The position numbers and the translations under genes are program-made. Below are positions 1-9,593 of a stretch of 64,000 bases of DNA, in pieces (the first letter of the stretch is position 1; the number at the start of each line of letters is the position of its first letter). Source of the DNA: Verticillium longisporum (taxonomy: Eukaryota > Ascomycota > Sordariomycetes > Glomerellales > Plectosphaerellaceae); contig JAETXT010000005.1 of the NCBI GenBank assembly GCA_019188255.1, forward strand, positions 2,728,001 to 2,792,000. The letters are read 5' to 3'. Under the pieces are notes generated by a model, which saw only the letters and a program-made list of their open reading frames with translations, did no database searches and was not told where the DNA came from.

Positions 1-1456
1 TGGCTGTATCCGCCCTTGACAGCACCGAAAAGCTTGCCGAGGAAACCAAAGGCGCCGCCGACAATGGCGCTAAGGGTGCTCGCAACGAAGCCAGTGACGA
101 GCGAGACGATACCGGCACCACCGAGAATGGCGCACAGGCCCGCAGAGAGCGCGGCCTTAATGCCAAAGAGGCCGAGGGCGGCAACGCAGAAGACCTTGTC
201 GGCGAAGATCTGGCCGATCAGAGCGACGAAGCCAATCTTGGCGGAGAGGAAGGCGCCGAGGAAACCGCAGAACTTGGCGGCAAAGTCGGCCTCGAGGAAG
301 AGCTTGGCCCAAGCCTTGAAGAAGGCGCCGCCCTTGAAGCCGCCGCCGCAGATCTCGTTGAAGCTCAGCTTGCCGAAGAAGCCGGCTAGGAGGTCGGTGC
401 AGCTGCCAGCGCCGAGGAGGGCGCCGAACTTGCCCTTGAAGCTGGCGCCGAGGAGCAGCTCGAGCTGAGCGGCAAAGTTCACCTTGGCGCCGAAGAGGGC
501 AATGAATTTGGCTGTCAGGTCGGCGCCGAAGCCGAGCTTGCCGCAAATGTGGCCCATGAAGTCGACATCAGCGAGAAGACCACCGAGCGCGGCGCCAAAT
601 CCGGCCTTGACACTGAGAAGAGCCTGTAGCTTAGAAATGAACAGGCTGTCGCCGAAGAGGATGCCGAACTTGCCGCCGACGACACCCTTGCCGCAGAGGC
701 TGACGAAGAAGTTGACGAAGCTGCTGCTCTTGAAAAAGCCCCCAATCTTGGCGCCAAAGTCGAAGTTGGCGCCAAAGTGAGCACCAAGAGAGAGATGAAG
801 GCATCAGCACTGATGCCAGCCGAGAAGCGCTTCATAAATTCAACATTGGAGAGGAGAACACCAATCTGGGCGCCAAAACTGCCACCAGCAACGATGCCGG
901 CGCACTTGTCAAGGAAGGCATCGTTGTGGAACAGCAGATCGATCTGGCTGATGAACTCGGCACTGCCACAGAGCTTCTGAAACTTGACAAGGAACTCGGC
1001 ATTGGCACTCAACTCAATGACATGTGCAGCAAAGTTGGCATCGTCGAGGATTGTGTGCAGGCCAGCGCTGATATCACCTCCAGCGAGGCAGTCGTCGACA
1101 AAATCGGGAATGGGGCTACAGTCGGAGTCAATTAGAGTCACGTTACGTGAGACAAAAGGCACTTACTTCTCCTCGTCACAGTCACAATCTTCGTCATCGG
1201 GCGTGTCCTCGTAGGTGCGTCGGGACACTAGAAGAATCAGCTGACTGCATCCTCGGCACCTCAAGCCTGTTAACTTACCCTCAACGTTGGGAGACACGAC
1301 AGAGGACCGGACTTGGACATCTAAGTGGATTATTAGTTTCTTTGAAGTTCTTCTTTGGAGAATCATCTGATACTTACGGTTCAGAGTAGGAACAAGCGGC
1401 GCAGCAGTGACCGTGGCAGCGCAGAAAAGCGCCGTGAGGGGAACGAAGAACTTCAT
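1..1456 (-). CDS. Secreted Gly/Ala/Phe-rich repeat protein (3' end outside window, one frame break)
   Basis: Starts at 1456 with an 18-residue signal peptide (MKFFVPLTALFCAATVTA). Four exons are read: 1456-1378, 1320-1279, 1227-1167 and 1115 to the edge, with GTAAGT-type donors and TAG acceptors and continuous phase. After a short acidic stretch containing DCDCDEE comes a long array of about 30-50-residue units built on patterns such as FGAKIGGFF, FGAALGGLL, FAAKFCGFLGAFL and regularly spaced Cys, rich in Gly, Ala, Phe and Leu. This suggests repeated hydrophobic helices in a secreted or wall-associated protein. No family was recognised. Around 785-800 the frame must move by one base (one base missing), beside an AG dinucleotide run. 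The repeat pattern continues on both sides of the break, so it is an indel rather than the gene end. The stop codon is beyond position 1. Confidence 0.72.
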
Positions 1457-3110
1457 CGTGTCGGTGTAGTTTGTGTTGGAGCGAATGTGAAATCAAGGCA
1501 GTGATAAAATCCCGAGCACGGCTCAGTGGAAGAAGAACGAAAGACTTGGTGAGAAGGAAAGAGTCGAACGAGAGACAAGTTGCGAGAGAAGGTGATGCTG
1601 AGGAAGGGCCTTCTCTCCTGACTTTCGTCGTGCAGGCACAGCAATTTATATCCCTTCTCTGCCTTTAACTTACCTCCTGTTTACTAGGCAGCTTCCTGGC
1701 CGCCATAGCCATGATGATGTCTGTGACTGTTGAGCCCGTGAGAATGCAACTGACTGAGCTCGACCACCTCACCTGGAACCTGGAACACCGACGCCATTCA
1801 GGTGGCGCCGACCTGAGGATCCTGCGATCTTCTGAATGCCCCAGACCAGAAGAATACTTTGTATGTTCTAGTTCCCCAGACTAAGATGGGAACCGAAATT
1901 AAACCAGGCTCAAAACATCATGACCAACCGGTGCCTCCCGTCAGCCTTAGCTGATAACGGAATAGCCAGGTCATGATGCGACGAGCTAGCGCATGCTCTG
2001 CACAGACGCCCAGCACGGCGATCTTCAGCCACCGGACGGTGGGTGCCTTGTGCTCCTCGTATGCCATCTGGATAGTCAGGCGAGATCAGACTGCAAGTAA
2101 ACAGACGAAGCTGTTTTAGTCCTTAGCTGTTTCATCATTGATCTCCTTGGGGAAACATGGCTCCTGACGCTCCAATCCGGCATGTGATGCCCAAAATAGG
2201 TAATGCTGGTTGAAATCACAAGCTTATTCGGCTCAAAGACTTGCGTCGCTGGAGATGACCTCTCTTCAAATTCGAATACAGGAGGTTGATTCTTGCTGTT
2301 TGTTCGCGGTCTTCTCAGCGGGAAAAGGACGCCAGTAACCCTGGTCGGTGCCTCCTGGCGACCGCTTCGGAGAGCCCAGTGGCATGGCGTGTCGAATGTG
2401 AAATACATACCATCTGAACAACGACTGCCCTATTCAACTTTCATGTCATCTGATAGCAAGACAAAAGAACGAGCGCGCGAGCTCAGAGCTTGTGCGTTCA
2501 CCTCCACATGTGGCTCAGGACCCTTGCGACCGACCATAGTGTGGCCTGAGTTCAATGCGTACCTGCCAGGCTAGCGTCGACTGCGAGTCGACGCCATGCT
2601 CATAGCGGCGGTGACCCTTGAAAACAACAACACCACCCGCAATGCGAAGGCGAAGAGACAATAAGGAGCAAGGCCGCCAAGACGAGATTCCATCGTATTC
2701 GGCTTTCATATGTCGGAGTGCAAGCTCGCTCTCCTCTTGGAAGCGAGAGGTCTGACCATCCTGATCGCAAACAGTTCAGCGTCTAGAATTCCAAAGGACC
2801 ATGGACTCATCGGCCACTGGGGGGTACCGCGGCATGCTGGAATCCAAGATAGAATTATGCAGTATTTCAACGTGATATTGCAACTGCAAATAGAGGTGAA
2901 TTGCTGGGGTTGCAATGGCTAATGATGCCTTACGCGTAGGACAGAGAGTGCATTGGCTTGGATGTAGATCTGTCGCTAACCTGGCTCTTGGTCTCTTGAT
3001 CCACGGCCAGGCTCATCTGGATCTTGCCAACGACGGAACTCGTGCTGATAGCAATTTCTGAAATCTATCTCTGGATTCCCAGGTTCACTGATGACAATGG
3101 TTTGCTCTCC
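1457..3110. other. Intergenic, no gene seen
   Basis: Upstream region of the secreted repeat protein, followed by mixed-composition DNA. Only short overlapping frames are open and none shows a domain or a plausible splice structure. Nothing else was recognised. Confidence 0.5.
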
Positions 3111-3180
3111 CTACCTAGGTACCTTAGGTACTTAATGTACCTACCTAGGTAGATGCCTAGGTAGGTAAGGTACCTAGGTA
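3111..3180. repeat. TACCTAGG palindromic repeat cluster
   Basis: About 70 bp made almost entirely of overlapping CTACCTAGGTA, TTAGGTAC and GTAGGTAAGG units. The units are self-complementary, so they could form hairpins. It lies just upstream of the U6 gene. Similar shorter clusters recur elsewhere in the window. Confidence 0.85.
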
Positions 3181-3260
3181 AGAAGAGAAAGAGGGATGCG
3201 AGTTATCGGACGATGGTATGCTTACTAATCATGATTGGCCTGTGCTTCGGGGCTCTGGGG

Positions 3261-3268
3261 TTATAAGC
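3261..3268 (+). promoter_or_regulatory. TATA element of the U6 gene
   Basis: TTATAAG lies about 25 bp before the inferred U6 5' end, the usual place of the TATA box in Pol III type-3-like U6 promoters. In S. pombe the U6 gene likewise uses an upstream TATA plus an intronic B box. Confidence 0.65.
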
Positions 3269-3286
3269 CCTGTTTTTGCATTATTT

Positions 3287-3440
3287 TCTGCCTTCGGGCA
3301 TTTGGTCAATTTGAAACGATACAGAGAAGATGTAGGTTATCCCACACGTCCTGCGTTCGAAACCCGTACTGACCAATTCTACAGTAGCATGGCCCCTGCA
3401 CTAAGGATGACACGCTCAATCAAAGAGAAGCTACAAATTT
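3287..3440 (+). ncRNA. U6: U6 spliceosomal snRNA gene with an intron
   Basis: The 5' part has a stem-loop TGCC-TTCG-GGCA (3289-3300) followed by TTTGGTCAATTTGAAACGAT and the invariant ACAGAGA box (3321-3327). After AGAAGAT the gene is interrupted at 3332-3384. It resumes with TAGCATGGCCCCTGCACTAA and GGATGACACGCTCAATC, the conserved U6 3' half, and ends in T7 (3438-3444). Joining the exons recreates the canonical AGAAGAT-TAGCATGG core exactly. The mature RNA would be about 101 nt. U6 pairs with U2 and the 5' splice site and holds the catalytic metals of the spliceosome. The intron sits right after the ACAGAGA box, in the catalytic core. Mature ends are inferred within a few bases. Confidence 0.93.
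3332..3384 (+). other. mRNA-type intron inside U6, carrying a Pol III B box
   Basis: 53 nt, starting GTAGGT and ending TCTACAG, with a CTGAC branch-site match 15 nt before the 3' end. Inside it GCGTTCGAAACCC (3353-3365) fits the B-box consensus GGTTCGANNCC that TFIIIC binds. The intron therefore seems to be both a splicing substrate and the internal promoter. S. pombe U6 has a comparable arrangement, and introns have been reported in several fungal U6 genes. Confidence 0.85.
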
Positions 3441-3444
3441 TTTT
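3438..3444 (+). terminator. Pol III oligo-T terminator of U6
   Basis: Seven consecutive T residues directly after the conserved U6 3' end, the standard Pol III stop signal. Confidence 0.85.
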
Positions 3445-4762
3445 GGCTTTCAATTTTCGTCCATCTGCCATCATTCAAATGCGAAAAGTACACGGGCTGC
3501 TGACAATAGGCATGTTATGTTCCTCGTGCTCGAAGCACCTGATGAACCCCTTCTGCGAAAATGAATGTGGCTCTCGCGAGACTGCACGGAGTCTTCGGAG
3601 GCTAACGGGAATTGTCGCCAGCAATGCCTTGGGAGAGTGTCCCAGAATTCCTAGGCGAGTTATCTCTTCATCGTGCAATCCGGTCGCTTCGCCCCTTTCA
3701 CTCGCTATTTTCACATTTACACTGCGGCCTCATTGGGTGCAAGGGAGGTGTATCTCCGAGCCACACAGCCAGAACAGTAAACTAGAATGCAAAATACCTT
3801 ATAGTCAAGACCTTGGGATTCACGAGGACTTGTCGTCATCTCCAAAACGCCTGATCAGGGCACCTATCCATGTTAGGTGGTAAAGCCTACCGCCAACGAC
3901 ATCGTCTGCTGTGAATCACCTTCATCTCCCTCGCCCTATTACAACCCAGACGAGTTTCCATCAACGCCGCGATCCAGCGCCGTTACTCGCGTTGCATGCA
4001 ATCAGACTGGTTCTCCGAGACCCCGAGTAAGACATCGAGTATGGTGCTGCGCTAGGATGCCATGGCGGTCTCTTCACATCCGGCATGGCAAGCCACCAAG
4101 CAGGTACTTAATTTATTTTCTAGGTACCTGCGGAATGGCAATGCACCTTAACCTTATCGGATGTAGCTTTGACGTAAGGCACGGTAGTTTCAGCGATCGC
4201 GAAGATCACCAGGGGTCTGGTTCTTCGGCGGTCAGCAGGCATTGCGGGCGGCCCACCAACGTCATTCTCCCCACAATCGCCCAGGGCGAAAGCGAAAGCG
4301 AGGATGCATTGTGTTCTAGCCTCCATCGTCGACTCTAATGAGCCTTACGAATCGCTATAGCCCGGCCTTCCCATCCGAGTTTCCACTTGATTGCGTACCG
4401 CATCCACTGGTTCCGTAGAGCCCGCATCGCAATACTGAGACCAGCAGCTGAATGGTGGCCATCTCATGTCGGCTGCGTCATTCGAACCGCGCCATGATGA
4501 AAGACGTGGTTGAATGCTGTGCTGGCCAGGCATACATACCCCTGAACATGGTCTACCGTCTAGTCCATATGATCGACAATGATTCGCAGGGACCGGCTTT
4601 TGCTATGTAACTCAACATGATGAAATCGGAAATGAAGAGTCAAAGCAAAACCGAGACCGATGGCGATGATCTGGATCGCGACGCAGCATAGCGGCTCGTC
4701 AAACGGAGAAACAAGTCAGGCTGAAGCCGCCGTGTCTTGCCACTGATGAGCCATGCCACGTG
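3445..4762. other. Intergenic, no gene seen
   Basis: Two longer open frames cross this stretch (3218-3883 and 3877-4338 on the plus strand). The first runs through the U6 gene and neither shows a domain or credible codon pattern. A short TACCTAGG-like motif lies near 4110-4125. Confidence 0.5.
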
Positions 4763-4770
4763 TATAAATA
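4763..4770 (+). promoter_or_regulatory. TATA box of the FAD oxidase gene
   Basis: TATAAATA, 93 bp before the start codon of the oxidase gene. It suggests a regulated TATA-type promoter with a short leader. Confidence 0.6.
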
Positions 4771-4862
4771 TGGCTGTCGTTGTGCGATACAACGATTGAT
4801 TTAAGACACCGGCTCGCTTTCCTCACATAGTCGACACATTTTACAACTTTTCAAGTATTGAT

Positions 4863-6537
4863 ATGCTATCTTCAGGAGTGCTGACGGCGATATTGGCAGC
4901 TTGCGCTGCAGCCACCGGCTCTGGGGTCAGAGCACGGGGGATTGTCGCCAACGATGGTGTCAGATGCGCTTGTAACCAGCTTGAAACCGCCGACCCCGAC
5001 GCACTTCTTCGCCCCAACTCGACCCAATACAACGCTCAGTGCATCAATGTTTGGGACAAACGCTCCAACCTGGCTCCTGCCTGTATATATCTCCCCATGA
5101 CGGCCGAATCCGCTGCCAATGCTATCGGCATCTTTGATACGTGCGGCGCTCAGTTTGCCGTCAGAGGTGGTGGACACATGAATGTATGAGCAAATTTTCG
5201 GTGCTTGATTTGTACACGGCGCTGACGAGAATGCTTCCAGGCCCCAGGCTCCAACTCCATCAATGACGGCGTACTGCTCGCACTCAACAACCTGAAAGAC
5301 ATCAGGGTCAACGACGAAGACCACACCGTCGAAGTGGCCCCCGGCAACAAATGGGTTGACGTCTACGAAGCTCTTGCCCCCTTCAAGCGCTATGCTATCG
5401 GTGGCCGACTCAAGACCATTGGCGTACCCGGCCTGACTCTGATCGGCGGTGTCAGCTATTTCCTCAACAAATACGGATATACCATGGACAACGTTGTCAG
5501 CTATGATGTGATACTAGGGAATGGAACATCAGTCCAGGCCAGTCAGGACATCAATCCTGAGCTCTTCTGGTCGTTGAAGGGCGGCGCTGGTAACTTTGGT
5601 CTCGTAACCAAGTTTGTCATCAAGACGTACGATGTGCCTCTGGTCACGAGCACAATGCAGGTATTCAACGAGTCTGCCGTCCCAGCATTCATCAAGGCTA
5701 CTTGCGACATGGTGGTCTCCGAAGACGGCTCTGTAGGTGCCGGAGCTGTCATAAACCTCATCTATAACGCCAGCACAAAGTCGGTCACGCCTCAGATCTT
5801 TTGTCTCCAGGAAACTACCGAGTCGCCGCCCTCCCGCTTCGCCAACTTTACCGCCATTCCGGCCGTGAAACGCATCCACAATGTCACGGAGCCCGTTCAC
5901 TGGCACTCCAAGTTGGAAAGCCCAGATCAGATGCTCCGGTGAGTAATCACTACAGTGTGACTTCTTCGTAGCCATGTGTATTTCCTGACAGCCATGTAGC
6001 ATCCAATTCGGCCATCACACGATCAAGCCGGATGCTGATCAGCTGTTCTGGATGTACCAACAGTGGCGCAATGCCGTTGAAGACATTACCGATGTTAAAG
6101 GTATTCTTCCGACTCTTGTCCTCAACTCTGCTCCCAAGTCTGCCGCCGCCATTGGAAAGAACAATGGCGTCGGTAATGCCTTTGGCCTGGACACGGAAGA
6201 GTCATATATTTGTAAGAACTCAATCTTTCTCCAAATGCCATAAAACCATAACTCATAGTGGACAGGGTGGCAAATCGCAACTTCCTGGGATCGCCCTGAG
6301 GATGACCTCAGAGTTGAGGCCTGGGCAAAGAACCTTCTCGGACGTCTCCACAAGGCAAACAAGGACAAAGGCCTGGCTACGGAGTTCTTGTATATCGGTG
6401 ACGCCGCCGAGTGGCAAGATCCTATCCCGACGTATGGCGAAGAGAACTTGAAGAGGCTGAGGGCTGCGCGCGACCAGTACGATCCTCATCTGGTTTTCAC
6501 AAAGCTCGCTTGGGGTGGATTCAAGCTTGGGTTTTAA
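4863..6537 (+). CDS. Secreted FAD-linked oxidoreductase (berberine-bridge-enzyme-like)
   Basis: Four exons (4863-5183, 5241-5938, 6000-6211, 6266-6537) give a 500-residue protein. A hydrophobic signal peptide covers about residues 1-22. The FAD-binding (PCMH/FAD_binding_4) domain follows with VRGGGHMN, whose His105 is the expected covalent FAD ligand. Further on are LTLIGGVSYF, DVILGNGT and ELFWSLKGGAGNFGLVTKF, typical of the fold. The C-terminus has the BBE-type end YGEENLKRLRAARDQYDP. Many BBE enzymes attach FAD through a second residue, a Cys; here the matching site reads IGVPGLTLIGG without Cys, so single-residue FAD attachment is inferred. Members oxidise small molecules or sugars using O2, and the substrate cannot be told from sequence. 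Several N-x-S/T sites fit secretion. No biosynthetic cluster surrounds it. Confidence 0.9.
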
Positions 6538-7375
6538 GGGGCTTGAGCTCGGTTACGGAGCGTCATCGGGGCATAAGGCAGCGAAATGGTAACTTGAGCG
6601 ATCTCCTTTCTTAACGTTTCCCTCGTTTTCTCTGGCATGTAAATAGCAGCATATGGCACGTGTATACTTGGCGTCAATTTGTTGACAAAGTGGTGATCAA
6701 AATATTTGAAAAAGCCCGAGGTACCTCACTATGGACATCCAACAACGGCGTAAACGGCGTTTCTCGTCAGCTTCTCTGGCTGAGTATGATAGGCCTCGGT
6801 GCTCATGACCAAGGTCCCAGAATGAAACAGACTGATCTGGGGAAGGTGGTGAAGGGCCCTGCCAGGAGGTGCTGTAATGTTTCAATGCATTCTTCTACGA
6901 CTTCACCAAGCGCCAGTTAACGAATAAGTATCATGTCAGTTTTCATCAACGGCTCGCTCCCCCGCCCCCCTGACAAGGCTTGCCTTTCATCGCACTGCCT
7001 TGAAGCTTGTAGCGTTGCCTAGATTCTTTCTATGATTCACTGGTCAAGCGCATCCCTCAAAGCGGCCCGTAATTCCATGACTATGTGCCTTGCCAGGTAG
7101 GTAGGCATGTGCTTACTCATTGTTTACAGCACCTTCGTCATGATCCCTTTCCAAATTCCTCTTACCCATTTCCCTTGCAAACCAAGTCAGGTCAATAGAG
7201 TTGACTTACCACTTTAAGAACACTTTCTCTACAGCTGCTGAAAGACCACTCGGGAGCACAGTCTTCTGCCTTCGATTACCTTCCTGAGCTCTACACTACA
7301 ATTGCCTCGCTTGCAAGTAGCACCGCCCACCGTCTCTAAAAGTGCGGTTCTCGTTCGACTACCAAGCTAGTCAAG
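6538..7375. other. Intergenic, no gene seen
   Basis: 3' flank of the oxidase and 5' flank of the first Myb-like gene. No open frame with domain or splice support. Confidence 0.5.
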
Positions 7376-7862
7376 ATGCCTCCCAAAGCTGCTACTGCCG
7401 CAGGTGACTCCTGTCCCCTCAGCGCCAATGAAGCCAACTCATCAAAGTCATGTTCGACAACATGAAAACCAGGCCTGACGCCGACTGGGACAAGGTAGCA
7501 GAGACGCTCGGTCTTGCCAATAGCAAGGGCGCCAAGGAGCGCTTCCGCCAGATGTCGAAGAAGCACAATTGGGGTGCCCGTGAAGCAGGCAGTGCCAGCC
7601 CCGCCAAACCCGCCGGCAAGTCTTCCACTGCTGCCCGTCCACACAAGTCCGCCAAAGTCACCAAAACCCCTCGGAAGACGCCAGCTAAGAAGAAGGTATG
7701 CTGTCTTTTGCAGAGTTTTTGAGCGTCTCTCATGTTGACCTGAAACAGCAAAGCACTCGTGTCGATACCCCAGAGCCTGAGGACCCTATCCTCGAATCGG
7801 ACCGCGAGGAGCAGTCTTCTGCTACTCTCAACAGTGACGAAGATGGTGGTCTTGAGCCTTGA
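7376..7862 (+). CDS. Myb-like module protein, member A (frame break near its start)
   Basis: The product would begin MPPKAATAAGDSCPLSANEAN and continue LIKVMFDNMKTRPDADWDKV and AKERFRQMSKKHNW, a short helical DNA-binding-like module shared with the other small genes of this island. A Lys/Pro/Ala-rich linker (TPRKTPAKKK) and an acidic tail ending NSDEDGGLEP follow. An intron at 7696-7748 (GTATGC...AAACAG) is in phase. The ATG frame and the module frame differ by one base near 7435-7440; one extra C after AAC would restore SANEANLIKVMF, giving 144 residues. The break is either real (a pseudogene) or a sequencing indel. The tail resembles that of members F and G (acidic C-terminus). Function is inferred only from the module: nuclear DNA binding. 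Confidence 0.6.
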
Positions 7863-8606
7863 GGTTACTTGTTCTCTGGGCTACAAAGTATGCTTGGGTG
7901 TGGGCATGGGCAGTTGATACGGTCTGTGGTCTTAATTAGGCTTTGCTATTCATTTCGGATGACAGCGAAAGCCTTTGGAGTTCAGCAAGGCCTATATGCT
8001 AATGGAATATCTCCTTCATTCAGACCACCATTACTTGTCCCTGGTGCTGGGTGTTATGGATAACCTCCGAATTAGTCCATGAATACGCTCACAGGGTAGA
8101 CACTTGGAGGGATCAGACTTGAACTTCTCGTAGCAAGCCTATCCACGGATGAAAGAAGAGACCGCAGTCTACGTAATTCTTGAGTCAATCTCTTCGGGGT
8201 TAGGTCTTCGCTTTGTGGCATTTCCATCGTAACCGATTTGATACTCCGTTTCCACCTTTCAATGAAGCGAAGTAGCATCCAGAGGTACCCAAATCAACGC
8301 CGCCGAGGCCATTCAAAGACTTTCTCTCAATAAATGTCGTTCTCGTCCTTTCCCGTTCATTTTTCACCTTCCCCGACAGATTTAATCGCAAGTTGAGACG
8401 TGAAGGAACTTCTTTCCTCTCCATCACTGCCTATTGGACAACAGCCTTCCGGGTTTCCGCCCTTCCTTCACCACCACGTCACTTACCAGGCTGAAAGCCA
8501 CATCTCTCTCAATCCATTTGACGCTACAACTATCGGGAAACAAGATTATTTGGTCCTCAAAAACAAAGCATATCCCCACGTTGGCATCTTCCCAAAGACC
8601 ACGATC
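7863..8606. other. Intergenic, no gene seen
   Basis: Spacer between members A and B of the Myb-like family. An open frame runs upstream of the member B start, but the MPPK start at 8607 matches member A and is preferred. Confidence 0.45.
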
Positions 8607-9132
8607 ATGCCTCCAAAAACTGCTCCTCTCGCTGCCCTCTCCAGCTTGTCCAATGATTCAAACGAGGCTTCTCTGCCTGCGTTTGACGATTTAGAGAAGA
8701 ACCTTTTCTTGGCCATGTTTCTTAGCCTCAAGAGCAAGCCCGATATCGACTGGGAGAAAACAGCGTCCAAGGTCTCCCTCAAGAACGCGGACACATGCAA
8801 GGTAATGCTTCTCTCACTCGCGATAGACGTCGTCCCGGAGGAGCACCATCAGTTTGCTGACCATCAATCAGACTCGTTACGGCCAAATTTGCCGCAAGTA
8901 TGGCATTCAGACCTACAATCAGATTTTCGGCAAGCACGGCGCTGCCGCTACTTCCTCCAAGGGCAAGACCACCGGCAAGGCATCGGTCACTCTCGACAGT
9001 GCTGGAATTCGAAAGGCCACCGGACGTGTTGGCTCAAAGGGACAATACACTATTCCCAAAACCGAGATCGAGGTTGAAGACGATCTCGAGAATGGTATCA
9101 TCAAGGACGAAAAGGTCAAGGCTGAGAAGTGA
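8607..9132 (+). CDS. Myb-like module protein, member B
   Basis: Two exons (8607-8801, 8872-9132) give 151 residues. The start MPPKTAPLAAL matches member A. The module reads DLEKNLFLAMFLSLKSKPDI, DWEKTASKVSL and, after the intron, TRYGQICRKYG, aligning with member A (DADWDKVAETLGL, KERFRQMSKKHNW). The tail is Ala/Ser/Lys/Gly-rich (SSKGKTTGKAS) and ends in an acidic-basic stretch EIEVEDDLENGII. The intron (GTAATG...AATCAG, 70 nt) is phase 0 and lies inside the module. Helical spacing with conserved Trp suggests a Myb/SANT-like fold; no catalytic residues are seen. Probably a small nuclear DNA- or chromatin-binding protein, by inference. Confidence 0.7.
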
Positions 9133-9593
9133 ATGAGCTTTGACGATATGATGGCTAATAGATAGAAGTACTTGCTGAGGGGCCTTGACCTATCTCGAAT
9201 GAACGTTCACCAGCTCAGAGGTGTCCAGCTAGCTTATGATACTTTACTTGGAGCGGCACAAGAGGTTGAACACGTCTTATCAGGGACCATCTTCATATAT
9301 TTGGCTTTCAACCCGACATTGAATCTCTTCTTTCTCCATCATGGTGCTTAGATTTCAACGTGATCAATGAATGCTGCGCTTCGGGCCGTCGCAGCGGCCT
9401 GGTTGCCCGCCAAAGCTGGCCATGAACCATGGTGGTCGTGTAGAGTCGGAGGTATATATACACGTTTTCGCCCGAGACAACCATGTTCTGATCCCAGTAT
9501 CTCTAGAGACACGCTCCCAAAAGCAAACGACAGTCGAGCCACATGGCCCGAACCATTACAAGTCTATGCAGCCAAGCTCCGAAACGGTCATCT
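9133..9593. other. Short convergent intergenic region
   Basis: Lies between the 3' ends of member B (plus) and the Zn2Cys6 gene (minus). Nothing coding recognised. Confidence 0.5.

Noticed and set aside
770..830. 56-nt intron to explain the frame break in the secreted repeat protein
   Set aside because: A GTGCTC...TTCAAG removal would restore the frame, but the donor is poor and it would delete a segment that fits the repeat pattern.
3301..3384. tRNA-like segment with GTTCGAAAC
   Set aside because: The flanks pair poorly as an acceptor stem and the segment is fully explained as the U6 intron with a B box.
3218..3883. 221-codon plus-strand frame
   Set aside because: It reads straight through the U6 snRNA gene and has no protein features.
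7376..7450. Small intron to explain the frame break in member A
   Set aside because: The available donor and acceptor would leave an intron of 30 nt or less, too short for this genome.
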